This document shows, piece by piece, positions 25,802-39,500 of a stretch of DNA of 64,000 nt. The stretch is from Gardnerella leopoldii (GTDB taxonomy: Bacteria > Actinomycetota > Actinomycetes > Actinomycetales > Bifidobacteriaceae). The notes under the pieces are model-generated. The model saw only the letters and a list, made by a program, of their open reading frames with translations, did no database searches and was not told where the DNA came from. The DNA lies in contig NZ_CP029984.1 in NCBI RefSeq assembly GCF_003293675.1, forward strand, positions 930,043-994,042, written 5' to 3'. The position numbers and the translations under genes were made by a program. The number at the start of each line of letters is the position of its first letter. Positions within the stretch are counted from its first letter, which is position 1.

Positions 25802-27637
25802 TTACTTATTCAAAAGTATTTTGACACGCTCTACAATGCGGCTTGCAGCTTCGTCAACTGGAACTGCTTCAACGTTTGAGCCGTTGCGATCGCGGATTTC
25901 AATCGTACCGTTGTTCACGGTATCGCGACCTGCTACAGCAATCAGCGGCACGCCAACAAGCTCAGCATCCTTAAACTTTACGCCTGGAGAAACCTTTGGA
26001 CGGTCGTCAAAGATTACTTCGATTCCCTGCTTACTAAGCTCTTCAACAACCTTTTCAGCAGCGTCGAAAGCAATCTGATCCTTGCCAGTAGCAACGACGT
26101 GAACTTGAGCTGGAGCAATTGCCATAGGCCATGCGAGACCAGCGTCGTCGTGATGTGTTTCTGCCAAGCATGCGATCACGCGGCTAACGCCAATACCGTA
26201 GCAGCCCATCCAAACTGGCACAGCTTTACCATTTTCGTTAAGCACACTTAGGCCCAAAGCCTTAGAATACTTTAAGCCAAGCTGGAACACCTGACCGATT
26301 TCTACACCGCGTTCGAAGCTAAGCGGACCGGAACCATCTGGGCTCATATCGCCGTCACGAACCTGGGCTGCTTCAACAACGCCGTCAGCCTCAAAATCGC
26401 GACCGTAAACAGCGTTGTAAACGTGCTTTCCGTCTTCGTCAGCTCCTGTAATCCAGGCTCTTCCCTTCGCAACGTGAGCATCCATCAAGTAGCGAACAGG
26501 ATTTTCAATACCACTACCCTCTTTGCGAGCTTGAGGACCTAATACGCTAAAACCAATGTAGCCCTTAACAAACTCAGGATGAGACTTCAAATCATCCTCA
26601 GTTGCTTCTTCGATTTCTGCAGGAGCGAACTGAGCTTCAAGACGCTTCATATCTACCTGGCGGTCACCTGGAATACCAATAGCAACAATTTCGCGCCATG
26701 GCTCCTCATGCTCGCCACCCTCAGCATCAGCCGGGTGCTTAACAGCAATAATCAGATTCTTCAAAGTGTCGTCTGCTTGCCATTCGCGGCCATCTTTACG
26801 CGGATGCAAATCGTTAGAAACCTTAACCAAAGCTTCAATCGTCTTAGCGTCTGGAGTTTCGAGCGCTTCTGCTGCAGGAGTTGCAGAATAATCAATCTCA
26901 GACATTTCTGGAGTGGTAAGAGCCTCAACATTCCAAGCTTTTCCGGAAGGAGCAAGAGCAAAAGTATCTTCACCAATTGGCATTGGAGCCAAGAATTCCT
27001 CAGAATCAGAACCGCCCATTGGACCGGAAACAGCGTGAACAATCACGTATTTAATGCCCAAACGGTTGAAAATTCGAGCGTAAGCAGCGCGCTCTTCAAC
27101 GTAAGCAGACTTCAAACCATCTTCGTCAATTGAGAACGAATAAGCATCCTGCATAATAAACTCGCGACCGCGGATAAGACCTGCGCGAGGACGGAATTCG
27201 TCGCGATACTTTGTTTGAATCTGATACAAAGTAACAGGCAAATCCTTGTACGAAGAATACATATCCTTAACAAGGAGCGTGAAAACTTCTTCGTGCGTTG
27301 GAGCAAGAAGATAGTCAGCTTCATGACGATCTTTAAGGCGGAAGATGTTGTCGCCGTATTCTTCCCAACGGTTTGTAGCCTCATAAGGCTCACGTGGAAG
27401 AAGCGCTGGGAAGTGGACTTCCTGCGCACCGATACCGTTGATTTCTTCGCGAATAATCGCTTGAACCTTGTTTAAAACCTTGAGTCCGAGCGGCAACCAA
27501 GTCCACACACCTGGGGCAGATTTACGAATATAGCCTGCGCGCTGCATAAGTTTTGCGGAAGTCACGTCCGCGTCTGCAGGATCCTCGCGCAGCGTACGAA
27601 GGAACAGCTGAGACATACGAAGTACATTGGAATTCAT
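25802..27637 (-). CDS. proS: Prolyl-tRNA synthetase (bacterial type)
   Basis: About 611 residues from the ATG at 27637 (TTGGA just upstream); an open frame to 27673 is unlikely to be used. A class II synthetase: motif 1 near GYIRKSAPGVWTWLPLG, motif 2 TKYRDEFRPRAGLIRGREFIMQDAYSF, motif 3 GIGVSRVIACLAE. Between motifs 2 and 3 (about 220-400) lies the INS editing domain that clears Ala-tRNA(Pro), and the C-terminus is the anticodon-binding domain. It charges tRNA(Pro). No operon partner is close; a dispersed GC-rich repeat lies upstream. Confidence 0.96.
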   Translation of the reverse strand: MNSNVLRMSQLFLRTLREDPADADVTSAKLMQRAGYIRKSAPGVWTWLPLGLKVLNKVQAIIREEINGIGAQEVHFPALLPREPYEATNRWEEYGDNIFRLKDRHEADYLLAPTHEEVFTLLVKDMYSSYKDLPVTLYQIQTKYRDEFRPRAGLIRGREFIMQDAYSFSIDEDGLKSAYVEERAAYARIFNRLGIKYVIVHAVSGPMGGSDSEEFLAPMPIGEDTFALAPSGKAWNVEALTTPEMSEIDYSATPAAEALETPDAKTIEALVKVSNDLHPRKDGREWQADDTLKNLIIAVKHPADAEGGEHEEPWREIVAIGIPGDRQVDMKRLEAQFAPAEIEEATEDDLKSHPEFVKGYIGFSVLGPQARKEGSGIENPVRYLMDAHVAKGRAWITGADEDGKHVYNAVYGRDFEADGVVEAAQVRDGDMSPDGSGPLSFERGVEIGQVFQLGLKYSKALGLSVLNENGKAVPVWMGCYGIGVSRVIACLAETHHDDAGLAWPMAIAPAQVHVVATGKDQIAFDAAEKVVEELSKQGIEVIFDDRPKVSPGVKFKDAELVGVPLIAVAGRDTVNNGTIEIRDRNGSNVEAVPVDEAASRIVERVKILLNK

Positions 27638-27962
27638 GCGTTCCAATCTATTTGCGCATGAGGACATAAACACTTGTTTACACAGCTAAACAAACAAGCC
27701 AAAGCAGCGACAAAAACCCAGTTAAAACTCCGGCAAATGTTTCCCAAATACGCAAAAACGACAACAAACGCCAGAGAAAATACACGGCAAATGTTTCAAA
27801 AAAGCACCAAAACGCTCGCGCGGGTAACGCGCTCGCTACGAAACTCGCGTTGGAAGTCCCCCGGACTTCCAACTTAAGCGAGTTTCCGCTCCGAGTTGCC
27901 TTCGCGCGCTAAATCGCAGCGCTCAGGCAGGTCGTCGCGCAAATGTTCCACAAAAAATCGCA
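27638..27962. repeat. Intergenic region with dispersed GC-rich palindromic repeat, copy A (minus orientation, 27841-27940)
   Basis: Read on the minus strand, 27940-27841 runs GCGCGACGACCTGCCTGAGC, then GCGCGCGAAGGCAACTCGGA, then a hairpin GTTGGAAGTCC/GGACTTCCAAC (27849-27873). The same order of conserved blocks followed by a hairpin of different sequence is found at 49719-49820, with a partial copy at 49897-50000. The rest of the 325-bp gap (27674-27830) is A/C-rich with the word GGCAAATGTTTC twice. It must contain the proS promoter. No gene is supported. Confidence 0.7.
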
Positions 27963-29420
27963 CTAAAACTCGTCATCGAAGGAAAACTCTTCATTATCTG
28001 CGTAATTGACAGCGCCAAAAATGTCAAACTCTTGCTGATTTGCAGAATCGCCTTCAAACTTATCTGTCAAAAATACAGAAGCACCATCGCTAGCAAGCAT
28101 CTCACTCGCACGTTTGGAAGCATCGCGCAAAGATCCATCTAGTAGAACGGCATCAACTGAAACGCTAAACGCGCGATCGTTAATACCTTCCAAATAAAGA
28201 CCGCCCAGATTTTCCACGCGAGAAAGCGCAACATATCCCATTCCAGGAGCGAAAGTTCTACGCAAATCCATTACCGCACTATCGAGCGTCATACCTTGCG
28301 ACTTATGAATCGTAATTCCCCACGCGCAACGAAGAGGCACTTGATTTACGCTAGCAAGTACAGTCTCACCGTCCGTCATTTCCCACGCAGCTGGCTTAAG
28401 AGTGACAATATTTCCGTTTTCAAACTCAACAATCGGCCAGCCACCTTTAGATTCAGGCACAAAACGCAACACACGTCCAACAGAGCCGTTTACATACTGC
28501 TTTTCTTGGTCATTACGCAATGCCATCACAGCAGCTCCGGCCTTCAAAACTAAACGCTCCGGAGCAAGCATATTCTTCTTTAAGCGTTCAACAAGATTTT
28601 TAGGTCCTGCTTCCGTTGCAACGAATTCGTGAGGCTCAGCATTAATTTCCGCAAGCTGCATATTATTTAAACCATCTGCTTGCGCGTTCGTTGGGAAAAG
28701 ATGTACTGCAACTTCGTCATCTTGCGGATACTCACCAAGGCGACTAGCAAGCACTTGCTTATCGTCGTCACTTACTAGACCGCTACGAATATCTGTTAAA
28801 ACATCAAGTAACTTACCGTCGTCTTGACGATGTTGCTCAGTTAAATAGCACACAACAGGTTTCAAAGCATCCCAGGCGAAAGATTCCGTAATATAGCCTT
28901 CCGGATTTTTTCCAGCTGCAGCATACTTTTCGCGCGACGAAATAAACTCCGGGCTCGGCTCGAACACGTCACGATTTCGCATAGAAGTGCTAACAGGAGG
29001 CAGCTGGAAGAAGTCGCCCGAAATAACTACTTGAAGCCCGCCGAAAGGAGCGGGATTTTTGCGCACTTTTCGGCATACTTCGTCAACCATGTCGAAAAGC
29101 CACGCGTGTATCATTGAAACTTCGTCCAGCACGAGCACGTCCGTGGCTTTTATGCGCTTTCCTCGCCTAGCTCTAATGGTTTTAAGAAGCGTATCCGTAA
29201 GTGCGTTTGCAACTCCAACTCCACTCCAAGAGTGAATGGTTTGACCGTTTAAATGAGTTGCTGCGATTCCGGTAGAAGCCGTTACAGCCACGCTTAAACC
29301 GTTCTTTCGCATTTCGCGAATAGCTTCGTTTAATACGTAGGTTTTACCTGCACCCGGAGCGCCGGTAATGAACGCGCTTGCACCAGCGTTGATTATGGTT
29401 AGAGCTTCGGATTGCTTCAT
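27963..29420 (-). CDS. PIF1-family DNA helicase
   Basis: 485 residues of a superfamily 1B helicase. Motifs visible: Walker A GAPGAGKT (20-27), motif Ia VTASTGIAATHLNGQTIHSWSG (the PIF1-type variant), Walker B VLVLDEVSMI, motif III VVISGDFFQLPPV, and the C-terminal CAWGITIHKSQGMTLDSAVMD and GYVALSRVENLGGLYL. PIF1 helicases move 5' to 3' and unwind G-quadruplexes and forked DNA. No nuclease domain is attached, and the protein is compact; the last 60 residues are acidic. AAAGG precedes the start. It lies next to orn, but no functional link is evident. Confidence 0.88.
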   Translation of the reverse strand: MKQSEALTIINAGASAFITGAPGAGKTYVLNEAIREMRKNGLSVAVTASTGIAATHLNGQTIHSWSGVGVANALTDTLLKTIRARRGKRIKATDVLVLDEVSMIHAWLFDMVDEVCRKVRKNPAPFGGLQVVISGDFFQLPPVSTSMRNRDVFEPSPEFISSREKYAAAGKNPEGYITESFAWDALKPVVCYLTEQHRQDDGKLLDVLTDIRSGLVSDDDKQVLASRLGEYPQDDEVAVHLFPTNAQADGLNNMQLAEINAEPHEFVATEAGPKNLVERLKKNMLAPERLVLKAGAAVMALRNDQEKQYVNGSVGRVLRFVPESKGGWPIVEFENGNIVTLKPAAWEMTDGETVLASVNQVPLRCAWGITIHKSQGMTLDSAVMDLRRTFAPGMGYVALSRVENLGGLYLEGINDRAFSVSVDAVLLDGSLRDASKRASEMLASDGASVFLTDKFEGDSANQQEFDIFGAVNYADNEEFSFDDEF

Positions 29421-29477
29421 TGGCAGTACCTTTTATTGCGTTTAGTAGTCACGCTTTATTTAATAGTAGCGTTGTGT

Positions 29478-30185
29478 TTAGTAGTCGCGCTTTTCTGCGG
29501 AATTTACGTCTTCTAGCGCCTCTCCGCGGCGTTCGTAGTCACGAAGCAAGCTCGTGCTTTCAATGTGCTGTGCGCCAGCTTTTGCTTGAGACTCACTTGG
29601 GCCTGGAGCTGGAACGAACATCATATCGCGGTAGTAACGAAGCTCGTCAATCGACTCAATAATATCCGCGAGCGCACGGTGACCGCCATGTTTTGCCGGC
29701 TTATTGCGGTAAACGTCCGGGTAAAGCCTGCGCGAAATTTCCTTCAACGTGCTTACGTCTATTACACGATAGTGCAGATTTGCCATTAAATCTGGCATAT
29801 AGCGGTCGAGGAACTTTTTGTCGGAACCGACGGAGTTTCCAGCAAGATGAGCTTTTCCGCGAGCCGGCAGGAAGCGCTTTACGTATTCAACTACCTGCTT
29901 TTGCGCTTCTTCTAACGGCAAACCGTTCTTATTCCACTCGTCAACGAGTCCGGAAGAAGTGTGCATATTGCGCACAAAATCGTTCATATGAGCCACAGCA
30001 GCATCGCTCGGCTTAATCACTAAATCAATGCCGTCGTCCAAAACTTTCAGATTAAAGTCGGTTGGAACTACAGATACTTCACATAATTCGTCGTGGAAAA
30101 TATCGAGTCCCGTCATCTCGCAATCAATCCAAATTAAGCGCGACTCTTCCGGCGTAAACGTAAGATCTTCCTTAGCTTCAGCCAT
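29478..30185 (-). CDS. orn: Oligoribonuclease
   Basis: 235 residues of a DEDD 3'-5' exoribonuclease that degrades 2-5 nt RNA fragments (nanoRNA, pGpG). The four acidic ligands and the catalytic His are in [26 protein letters not shown] and [27 protein letters not shown] lies before the ATG. The family norm is about 180-210 residues; the extra is at the C-terminus, which is charged ([21 protein letters not shown]). Confidence 0.96.
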   Translation of the reverse strand: MAEAKEDLTFTPEESRLIWIDCEMTGLDIFHDELCEVSVVPTDFNLKVLDDGIDLVIKPSDAAVAHMNDFVRNMHTSSGLVDEWNKNGLPLEEAQKQVVEYVKRFLPARGKAHLAGNSVGSDKKFLDRYMPDLMANLHYRVIDVSTLKEISRRLYPDVYRNKPAKHGGHRALADIIESIDELRYYRDMMFVPAPGPSESQAKAGAQHIESTSLLRDYERRGEALEDVNSAEKRDY

Positions 30186-30255
30186 TTTCGTTCCTTTCCT
30201 AATATTTTTTCGAACCCATCAGCCTACATCTTCGTAGAGACGAGACACGTATTAA

Positions 30256-30308
30256 AAACGACGAAAAGCAGGCAAGTTGTAGATAACTTGCGTAACTTTT
30301 CGCCGTTT
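30256..30308 (-). terminator. Nested hairpin terminator after guaB
   Basis: On the minus strand AACGGCGAAAAG pairs with CTTTTCGTCGTT around an inner stem GCAAGTTATC/ACAACTTGC, followed by TTTTTAATA. It lies 78 bp past the guaB stop and before orn. Confidence 0.7.
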
Positions 30309-30385
30309 AATGCAAAATAGTTGCGACTTACACGCGACTCACACACGCAACTCACGTAACTCGCGCAATCTACGCACCACGCGAC

Positions 30386-33086
<2,701 letters not shown>

Positions 33087-33214
33087 AAATGCGTCCTTTG
33101 CTATGCGATTACTTCGTTGGTTTTAGCAGCGTTTGCTAAATTTTTCGCTTGCTTATTTTGATTGTAGCGATTTGTTAGTACCAGAAATTTAGTATCAGAA
33201 ATAAGTTAATAAAC

Positions 33215-33919
33215 TTACTCACTTAACGCATTACGAATTTCGCACTCCGAAATCACACCTTCGCGCAAAATCACAATACCGTCTTTATCGCTTGAATCCG
33301 CACCAACTACCGTGCTTGCCACGTGCGAGCGAGTTGGACCTGCGTTCAAATACAGCGGAATTTCGTTGCCGAAAGCCTCAAATGCTTCCTCGACGCTGTC
33401 TGCACTTTCGTTACCACTGCGATTCGCGCTAGAAGCAGCCAGCGGGCCCGTAACGCGCAAAATTTGCATTAATTCCGGGCAATCAGGCACGCGCACACCT
33501 TGAGTTGATTCGATTGCTTGAGTTGATTCGATTGCTTGAGTTGATTCAGTTTCTTGAGTTTTCTCATCAGTCTCATTCGTTTTGCACAGCGTTGCAAGTT
33601 TGGACGCAACCGAGTCCTTCTTAGCGCGCGCAATCGGAGAATATCCACCCGGAAGGAACTTTTTGCCTAAAATATCCAGCGGAGACGGCAAATACAGCCC
33701 AAGTTTTTCTAAATCTTCCACTCCGCTCATTAAAATTTGCAACGCCTTCGTGCGCGGCCTGCGCTTAAGCTCGTAAATTTTTGCAACTGCAGCTTCATTA
33801 AATGGGTCACAAGCAACGCCATACACAGTGTCAGTTGGCACTACGATTACGCCGCCTTCGTTAATAATTTGCGCTGCCATTTGCAGTGATTCTCCGTTGA
33901 TATTGCAAATTTTGCTCAT
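33215..33919 (-). CDS. Threonylcarbamoyl-AMP synthase (Sua5/YrdC/TsaC family)
   Basis: 234 residues. It makes threonylcarbamoyl-AMP for the t6A modification of ANN-decoding tRNAs. The YrdC fold is shown by GGVIVVPTDTVYGVACDPFNEAAVAKIYELKRRP at the N-terminus and LAASSANRSGNES near the C-terminus. Between them (about 120-147) is an odd insertion made of three 18-bp DNA repeats (33500-33553) encoding STQAIE-like units. Its ATG overlaps the prmC stop (ATGA), indicating coupling. Confidence 0.93.
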   Translation of the reverse strand: MSKICNINGESLQMAAQIINEGGVIVVPTDTVYGVACDPFNEAAVAKIYELKRRPRTKALQILMSGVEDLEKLGLYLPSPLDILGKKFLPGGYSPIARAKKDSVASKLATLCKTNETDEKTQETESTQAIESTQAIESTQGVRVPDCPELMQILRVTGPLAASSANRSGNESADSVEEAFEAFGNEIPLYLNAGPTRSHVASTVVGADSSDKDGIVILREGVISECEIRNALSE

Positions 33920-34914
33920 TTTTGCCTCTTTTGTTGCTTTTGTTGTTTATTTTGCTTATTTTCTTCTATTTGATTCAAGTCATATATCTGATTCAAGTCA
34001 TATTTTTGCGCAAAAGTGTATCGCGGTCTGCCTGTTAAGTCGTTTCCAACTCGAGTACACACAAAACCTAGGCTTTCCGCGTACTTTTTAAGCGCATCTC
34101 CTTGCGAAATATCATGCTCCATAACCATAGCTCCCCCGGGTTTAAGAAGCGCAAAAGCCGCGCGCATAATCTGCTCCGGAATAAGCAAGCCATCCACAGA
34201 GCCGCCGTACAACGCAAGCGGAGGATCATATTCTCGCACTTCAATCTGTTCCGGCACTTGATTTTCCGGCACGTAAGGCGGATTCGTTATTACTAAATCT
34301 ACTTTGCCGCAAATTGCGTGAAGTTCAGGAGTTAAATCTGAAATATGCGCTTTTGTTGCATCTGCAAGAACAGCATGGTATCGACTGGAAATCTGCATAT
34401 TTTCGTAATTCTTTGCAGTTTCTTCAGAATTTTTTCGCAAATATTGAAAAGCTTCAGGAGATTTTTCTACAGCCCACACTTGCGCGTCTGCAACTTCCGT
34501 TGCAATCGACAATCCGATTGCTCCCGAACCTGCGCATAAATCGACTACCGTAGGCTTGCTAATACCAGATTCTCTAAGCCAATCCAATCCCGCTTCAACA
34601 ACAATTTCCGTTTCGGACCGCGGCACAAAAACGCCCTTGCCAACGCGCAAATCCAAGTAGCGGAAAGGCGCGCGACCAATAATATGCTGCAACGGCTCGC
34701 GAGAAGCACGCCTAGATACAAAATCGCTATATTTGCTAGCATAATCGGGCGAAAAATTCTTGTAATCACCCATAAGCAGAGCTTTGTTTAGCTCAGCTAA
34801 GCTCACTCCGCAAGCGTGAGCCAGCAGCAAGCGCGCATCATATTCTGCTGACTCCACACCTGCAAACTCAAGCTTTTTAACAGCATCGCGCAAAACTCGC
34901 AAAAGTTCTTGCAT
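33916..34914 (-). CDS. prmC: Protein-(glutamine-N5) methyltransferase, release factor-specific
   Basis: 332 residues. It methylates the Gln of the GGQ motif in RF1 and RF2, both of which are encoded in this window. An N-terminal helical domain is followed by a Rossmann methyltransferase: VVDLCAGSGAIGLSIA (SAM binding) and VDLVITNPPYVPENQ (NPPY catalytic motif). The C-terminus has an unusual duplication: two 18-bp units (33971-34006) encode YDLNQI twice, then a Lys/Gln-rich tail. It lies 33 bp after prfA. Confidence 0.95.
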   Translation of the reverse strand: MQELLRVLRDAVKKLEFAGVESAEYDARLLLAHACGVSLAELNKALLMGDYKNFSPDYASKYSDFVSRRASREPLQHIIGRAPFRYLDLRVGKGVFVPRSETEIVVEAGLDWLRESGISKPTVVDLCAGSGAIGLSIATEVADAQVWAVEKSPEAFQYLRKNSEETAKNYENMQISSRYHAVLADATKAHISDLTPELHAICGKVDLVITNPPYVPENQVPEQIEVREYDPPLALYGGSVDGLLIPEQIMRAAFALLKPGGAMVMEHDISQGDALKKYAESLGFVCTRVGNDLTGRPRYTFAQKYDLNQIYDLNQIEENKQNKQQKQQKRQK

Positions 34915-34947
34915 TTTAAGAATTGTTTAGAAATTTTAATCGGCTAC

Positions 34948-36045
34948 TTACTTGGCTTGCGCTAAGCGGTCAGCTTCATCCGCCTGAATATCACTGTCGA
35001 TAACAGGCTGCAAGTCGCCGTCAAGAACCTGGTCAAGATTGTAAGCCTTGTAATTCGTGCGATGATCCACAATACGATTTTCTGGGAAATTGTACGTGCG
35101 GATTCGCTCAGAGCGGTCGAGCGAACGCACCTGTGAGTGGCGCATATCCGCCGCTTCTGCTGCCTCCTGCTCATGCTTCATAGCGAGCAAACGAGACTTT
35201 AGCACGCGAAGGGCTGCCGCACGGTTTTGAATCTGCGACTTTTCGTCTTGCATGCTAACAACAATTCCGGTTGGAATATGCGTCATGCGAACCGCGGAAT
35301 AAGTAGTGTTCACGGACTGTCCACCAGGGCCGGAGCTCATGAAAATGTCGATCTTCAAATCTTTTGGATCGATTTCGATTTCGTCGTCATCTTCGTCTGC
35401 TTCTGGAAACACGATTACGCCGGCTGCGGAAGTCTGTATGCGCCCCTGCGATTCAGTAACTGGGATTCGTTGCACACGATGTACGCCACCCTCGTACTTC
35501 ATGCTTGCCCACACGCCGTCTTCTGGAGCAGGAGTACCTTTTGCGCGAATCGCAAGCTGCACATCTTTTACGCCGCCAAGTTCCGTTGAATTTTCGCTTT
35601 GGATTACGGTAGTCCAGCCGCGCTTTTCGGCATAACGCATGTACATACGCAATAAATCGCCAGCAAACAGAGCCGCTTCTTCGCCGCCTGTGCCAGCTTT
35701 AATTTCCATAATCATATCGCGCGCATCATCCGGATCCCTAGGAATTAATGCCGTGCGAAGCTTTTCTTTTGCTGCTGGAAGCTGCTCTTCTAAGCGCTTA
35801 GCTTCTTCAGCAAAATCTGGGTCGTCGCTTGCCATTTCGTTTGCGGCTTCAAAATCGTCGCAAAGCTGCTTGTAATTTAGGTAAGCATTTACGATTGAGC
35901 CGAGTTCTGCGTGCCTGCGGCCGAGCTTGCGAATAGCGTCCGGGTTTGACGCAACTTCCGGACTTCCCATGCGACTTTCAATATCGCGATACTCTTCTAA
36001 CGCGGTAACTGCTGCCGGGAATTGTTCCTCTACTGACTCAGCCAT
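34948..36045 (-). CDS. prfA: Peptide chain release factor 1
   Basis: 365 residues from the ATG at 36045, which is better spaced from AAAGGA than the adjoining ATG at 36048. It reads UAG and UAA: the codon-reading tripeptide is PVT (195-197) and the GGQ is at 241-243 in [16 protein letters not shown]. It sits between rpmE and prmC. Confidence 0.97.
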   Translation of the reverse strand: MAESVEEQFPAAVTALEEYRDIESRMGSPEVASNPDAIRKLGRRHAELGSIVNAYLNYKQLCDDFEAANEMASDDPDFAEEAKRLEEQLPAAKEKLRTALIPRDPDDARDMIMEIKAGTGGEEAALFAGDLLRMYMRYAEKRGWTTVIQSENSTELGGVKDVQLAIRAKGTPAPEDGVWASMKYEGGVHRVQRIPVTESQGRIQTSAAGVIVFPEADEDDDEIEIDPKDLKIDIFMSSGPGGQSVNTTYSAVRMTHIPTGIVVSMQDEKSQIQNRAAALRVLKSRLLAMKHEQEAAEAADMRHSQVRSLDRSERIRTYNFPENRIVDHRTNYKAYNLDQVLDGDLQPVIDSDIQADEADRLAQAK

Positions 36046-36134
36046 CATATTCCTTTGTAGTCGCGCTTAACGCGGATTGTAAATCAAAAATTTAAATGTT
36101 AAATGTAGAACACTAAACACACATGTTTAGCACA

Positions 36135-36183
36135 TAAAACGCCAGCCCCGATTCCGCGAGTTACACGAAAGCAGGGCTGGCGT
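36135..36183 (-). terminator. Intrinsic terminator after rpmE
   Basis: ACGCCAGCCC pairs with GGGCTGGCGT (10 bp, GC-rich) around a 25-base loop, with TTTTATG following on the minus strand. It lies just past the rpmE stop. Confidence 0.75.
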
Positions 36184-36191
36184 CACAAAAG

Positions 36192-36404
36192 CTACTTAGT
36201 CTTCTTACCGTAGCGCTTCTCGAAGCGAGCCACGCGGCCGCCGGTGTCGAGAATCTTCTGCTTACCGGTATAGAATGGGTGGCACTTTGAGCACACGTCA
36301 ACCGTCATGTGATCGCCATCAGCGGTGGAACGAGTTACGAAAGTGCTTCCGCAAGAGCAGGTAACCTGCACTGCGTGATAGTCGGGATGAATACCCTGCT
36401 TCAT
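36192..36404 (-). CDS. rpmE: 50S ribosomal protein L31
   Basis: 70 residues from the ATG at 36404 (AGGAGA eight bases before); an open frame extends upstream to 36449 without support. [10 protein letters not shown] starts the family, and the four cysteines in CSCGS and CSKC make the zinc-binding (C+) form of L31. Terminated by a strong hairpin before prfA. Confidence 0.97.
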   Translation of the reverse strand: MKQGIHPDYHAVQVTCSCGSTFVTRSTADGDHMTVDVCSKCHPFYTGKQKILDTGGRVARFEKRYGKKTK

Positions 36405-36514
36405 AATGTCTCCTATGGAATTCGGGCGACCCGGGTCGCAAAGCCCCAATAGCTAAGCGTGAACCGGAACCTTCGTTATTCTAGTCACCACCCTCGACGC
36501 GCTTATAATTCGTA

Positions 36515-36552
36515 TAAAAATGGAGCGCATGAAAAATTCAAACGCTCCAAAT
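36515..36552 (-). terminator. Terminator after the giant surface-protein gene
   Basis: TGGAGCG/CGCTCCA stem extended by A-T pairs, followed on the minus strand by TTTTTATA. It lies ten bases past the stop of the giant gene. Confidence 0.75.
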
Positions 36553-36561
36553 TTAAATAAA

Positions 36562-39500
36562 TTATTTATTATTGCGACGCTTGCGATGGTGCTTGCCAGT
36601 CTTTACCACCGCAAGACCAATTGCTGCGATTGCTGCCGACAAAATACCAGCAGATGCAGAAGAAACCGTGTCGCTACCAGTTTTAGCTAATTCCAGCTTT
36701 GCTTCAACAGTTTCTTTTAGATCCTTTTCTTGCTTCTTTTCATCCTCAATAGTTACGTCATATGAAGTAGAAGAATCAAGAGAAGGAATAACTTGCTCAG
36801 GCACTGGAGTTGGCTGCTCAGGCGCTGGTGCTGGACTTGGAATTGGTGCTGGAGTTGGAGAGTTTGGTTTGCTCTCAGAAATCACATCAATTTCAACAGC
36901 AATTTCCGCTTCGCGACCATACTTATCGGTAGTAGTAAACGTTAGCTCAACTTTTGGCTTTCCATTCACAATCTTAGGAGTGCCGGAAATCTTGCATGCA
37001 GTACCAGCGCAGGTTGCGTTAATACCGTTTACAGAATTCGTAACCTTTGAGATTAACTCGTTAATGGTTACTTCCTTACCATCTACCGTAATCTTGTTAG
37101 TAGCATCGCCAGATCCTTCAGTCATGTTTTGCAAAGTAAAGTTCGTTAACATACCCTCGCGAGCAGAACCACTAAACTTAAACCTCATAGGAGCCATCTT
37201 CTCGAAGTTTGCAGTAATAGTGATTTCGTGTTTTGAGTGAGGCTTTGGCAGCGAAATCTCTGGATTTACTCCAGCATTGCGCAAAACCTGCTTCAAAGCT
37301 TCCAAACTAGACTTCTTGGAGCTGCGAATTATCTTTGCAACAAATGGCTTATCTGCTTCATCAGCAAGCTCAGCGAGCACTTCTCGCTGTTCATCAAGAA
37401 CATAACTATCAATTGCGTTCTCAAGATTAGCAAATGTTAAGTCTATTCCTGCTTCTTGCATCAAATTCTTCAGCGCTTCTATTGAAGAATACATAGAATT
37501 GGAAATTTGCTTGGCAAGCCATGGTTGTCCAGCTTCTTTAGCAAGTTTTACAAGCAAAGTCTTTTCATGAACTTGCTCAATGACTTTGTCAACATCAATG
37601 CCATTTTGGACAAGCTTATCCTTAATCTTTTGTAAGGAATCATGAGACTGATGAATTTCAGAAGCTAGATCAGTCTTATGATTTCTTTCAGCAACCTGAG
37701 CTAATTCTTCACGCTTAGCATTGTAGACTTGCGCAGCATGTTGCTTTTGCGCTTCGTTCAGGAGATTTTGCAAAGCAGCAAGCGTATATTTATCTGAGTT
37801 ACGAATCAACTTTGCTACATATGGCATACCATCCATAATTGCCATTCGAGCCAAAGCTTCTCGTTCTTCTTCTGTGGCCTTGCGTTTATCTGCCAGAGCC
37901 GCTGGCTTTTCAGTCGTATTAGACGACCAATCCTTGAACACGTAGCCCTTATCGGCAAGCACATCTGGAACTGGCATAAGCAAATTAGTAGCGCCGTTTC
38001 GTACCCAATATACTGAAACTATCTTGTCGCCAGCACTCTCAAGAGGCGATTTTTGCAAACTTCCGCCCTTACCAGCTACATACGTCACCTTCGTGTAGTT
38101 CTTTTCTATGAACTTAGCCGCAGCAGTGCCCTTAGCCGGCAAATCGTTATCTGCAATCACGTTAGGCAAAACATACACATGCACAGGCAACTTAGTTGTA
38201 ACAGTTTTTTGCTTTCCTATAGTCTTATCAATTTCATCAGTAGGCTTAGTTACATTCACCATAATTGTTGAAATTCCAGGCTTTGAAACATCAACCTTAG
38301 CATTCTCATCTACAGATACACTCACTTTAGGGTCAGCACTATGTACGAGCTTATTGACGTTTGGAATCTTATCTCCAACGCCAACAACTGTTTCTGGAAT
38401 CTTCACACCATCAGCGCCATTTTGTTCAGCAACGAAAATGCGCGGCCTGCTGATATCCCAATTGTCGTGTAAGAGTATGTTTGACTTACGGCTCTTTGCA
38501 TCATACATTTGCCACTTTGTAAAACCGGAAAGTTCTGCAGCAGTATCGTTTGCAACTTTTTGAGCAAACTTAATGTTATCTTCTTTATCTTTTCCGTGAC
38601 GAATATACAGAAGTTTTGGCTTATACGAACCGTCAGCCCACGTTCTACCAAATCCTGGAAGGAATATGGTTGCAACGTAGCCATCTGGAATATCGTCTTG
38701 TTGAGAAGCGTCAATTACGTTTGGCACAAGCTTATAACGTGCTATAAAAGTGGTGTTCCCACTAAACTTCATACCAGCAATTTCAGCACTAGAATATAGC
38801 TTAATTTTTGGTGGATTCGACACAGTAGTAGGTGTTGGAGCCGCAGTAGCAACAAGTGTCACAACAGGGACTACTGATGCAGCAGTATTTGTACCATTCG
38901 TAATATTTGGCGTGTTGGTCGAATTTGCTACAGGTGCAGTAGCTGCCTGCATCTCCCAGCCTTGGAACTCGTAATGGTATCCTTTTGCATCGTAATCCTT
39001 GCCAATAACCTGCGGTGCACGAACGCCACTAGCAGATTGCTTATACGCGTAGTACAACTCGCGCGAACCTTCAGCAAATTCACCCTTGCCATTTGGTGAC
39101 TTATTATCACTCTGAGCATTTATAAAGTTGACTGAAACATACTTAGTCTTATCAAAAACTAGTTTGCGTTCAGCATTAGCACCAGTTTGCAAACTCGACT
39201 GTTGACTATCATTCTTCGGCAAGCTTTCTGGATACATAAGCTGATAAAGCACTTTTAAGCGTCCTACAAGTCTATAAGCCTTGTAATCCACTGCATCCTT
39301 ATACTTAACTGTAACTTTCAAAGGAACAGTGTACAAAGCAGGCTTCTTAAGCATTTTTTGTTTAAACTTATTTTGTTCAGCTTCAGTTGGTAAATCGTAT
39401 TCGACTTTTATGTCTTCTATGCCATTATTCACAGCAGCATCTGCTTTGAGTTGAGGCATATTAGTTATAAAATCGGTTAGCTTTGGAAGCGTGTCAGGGT

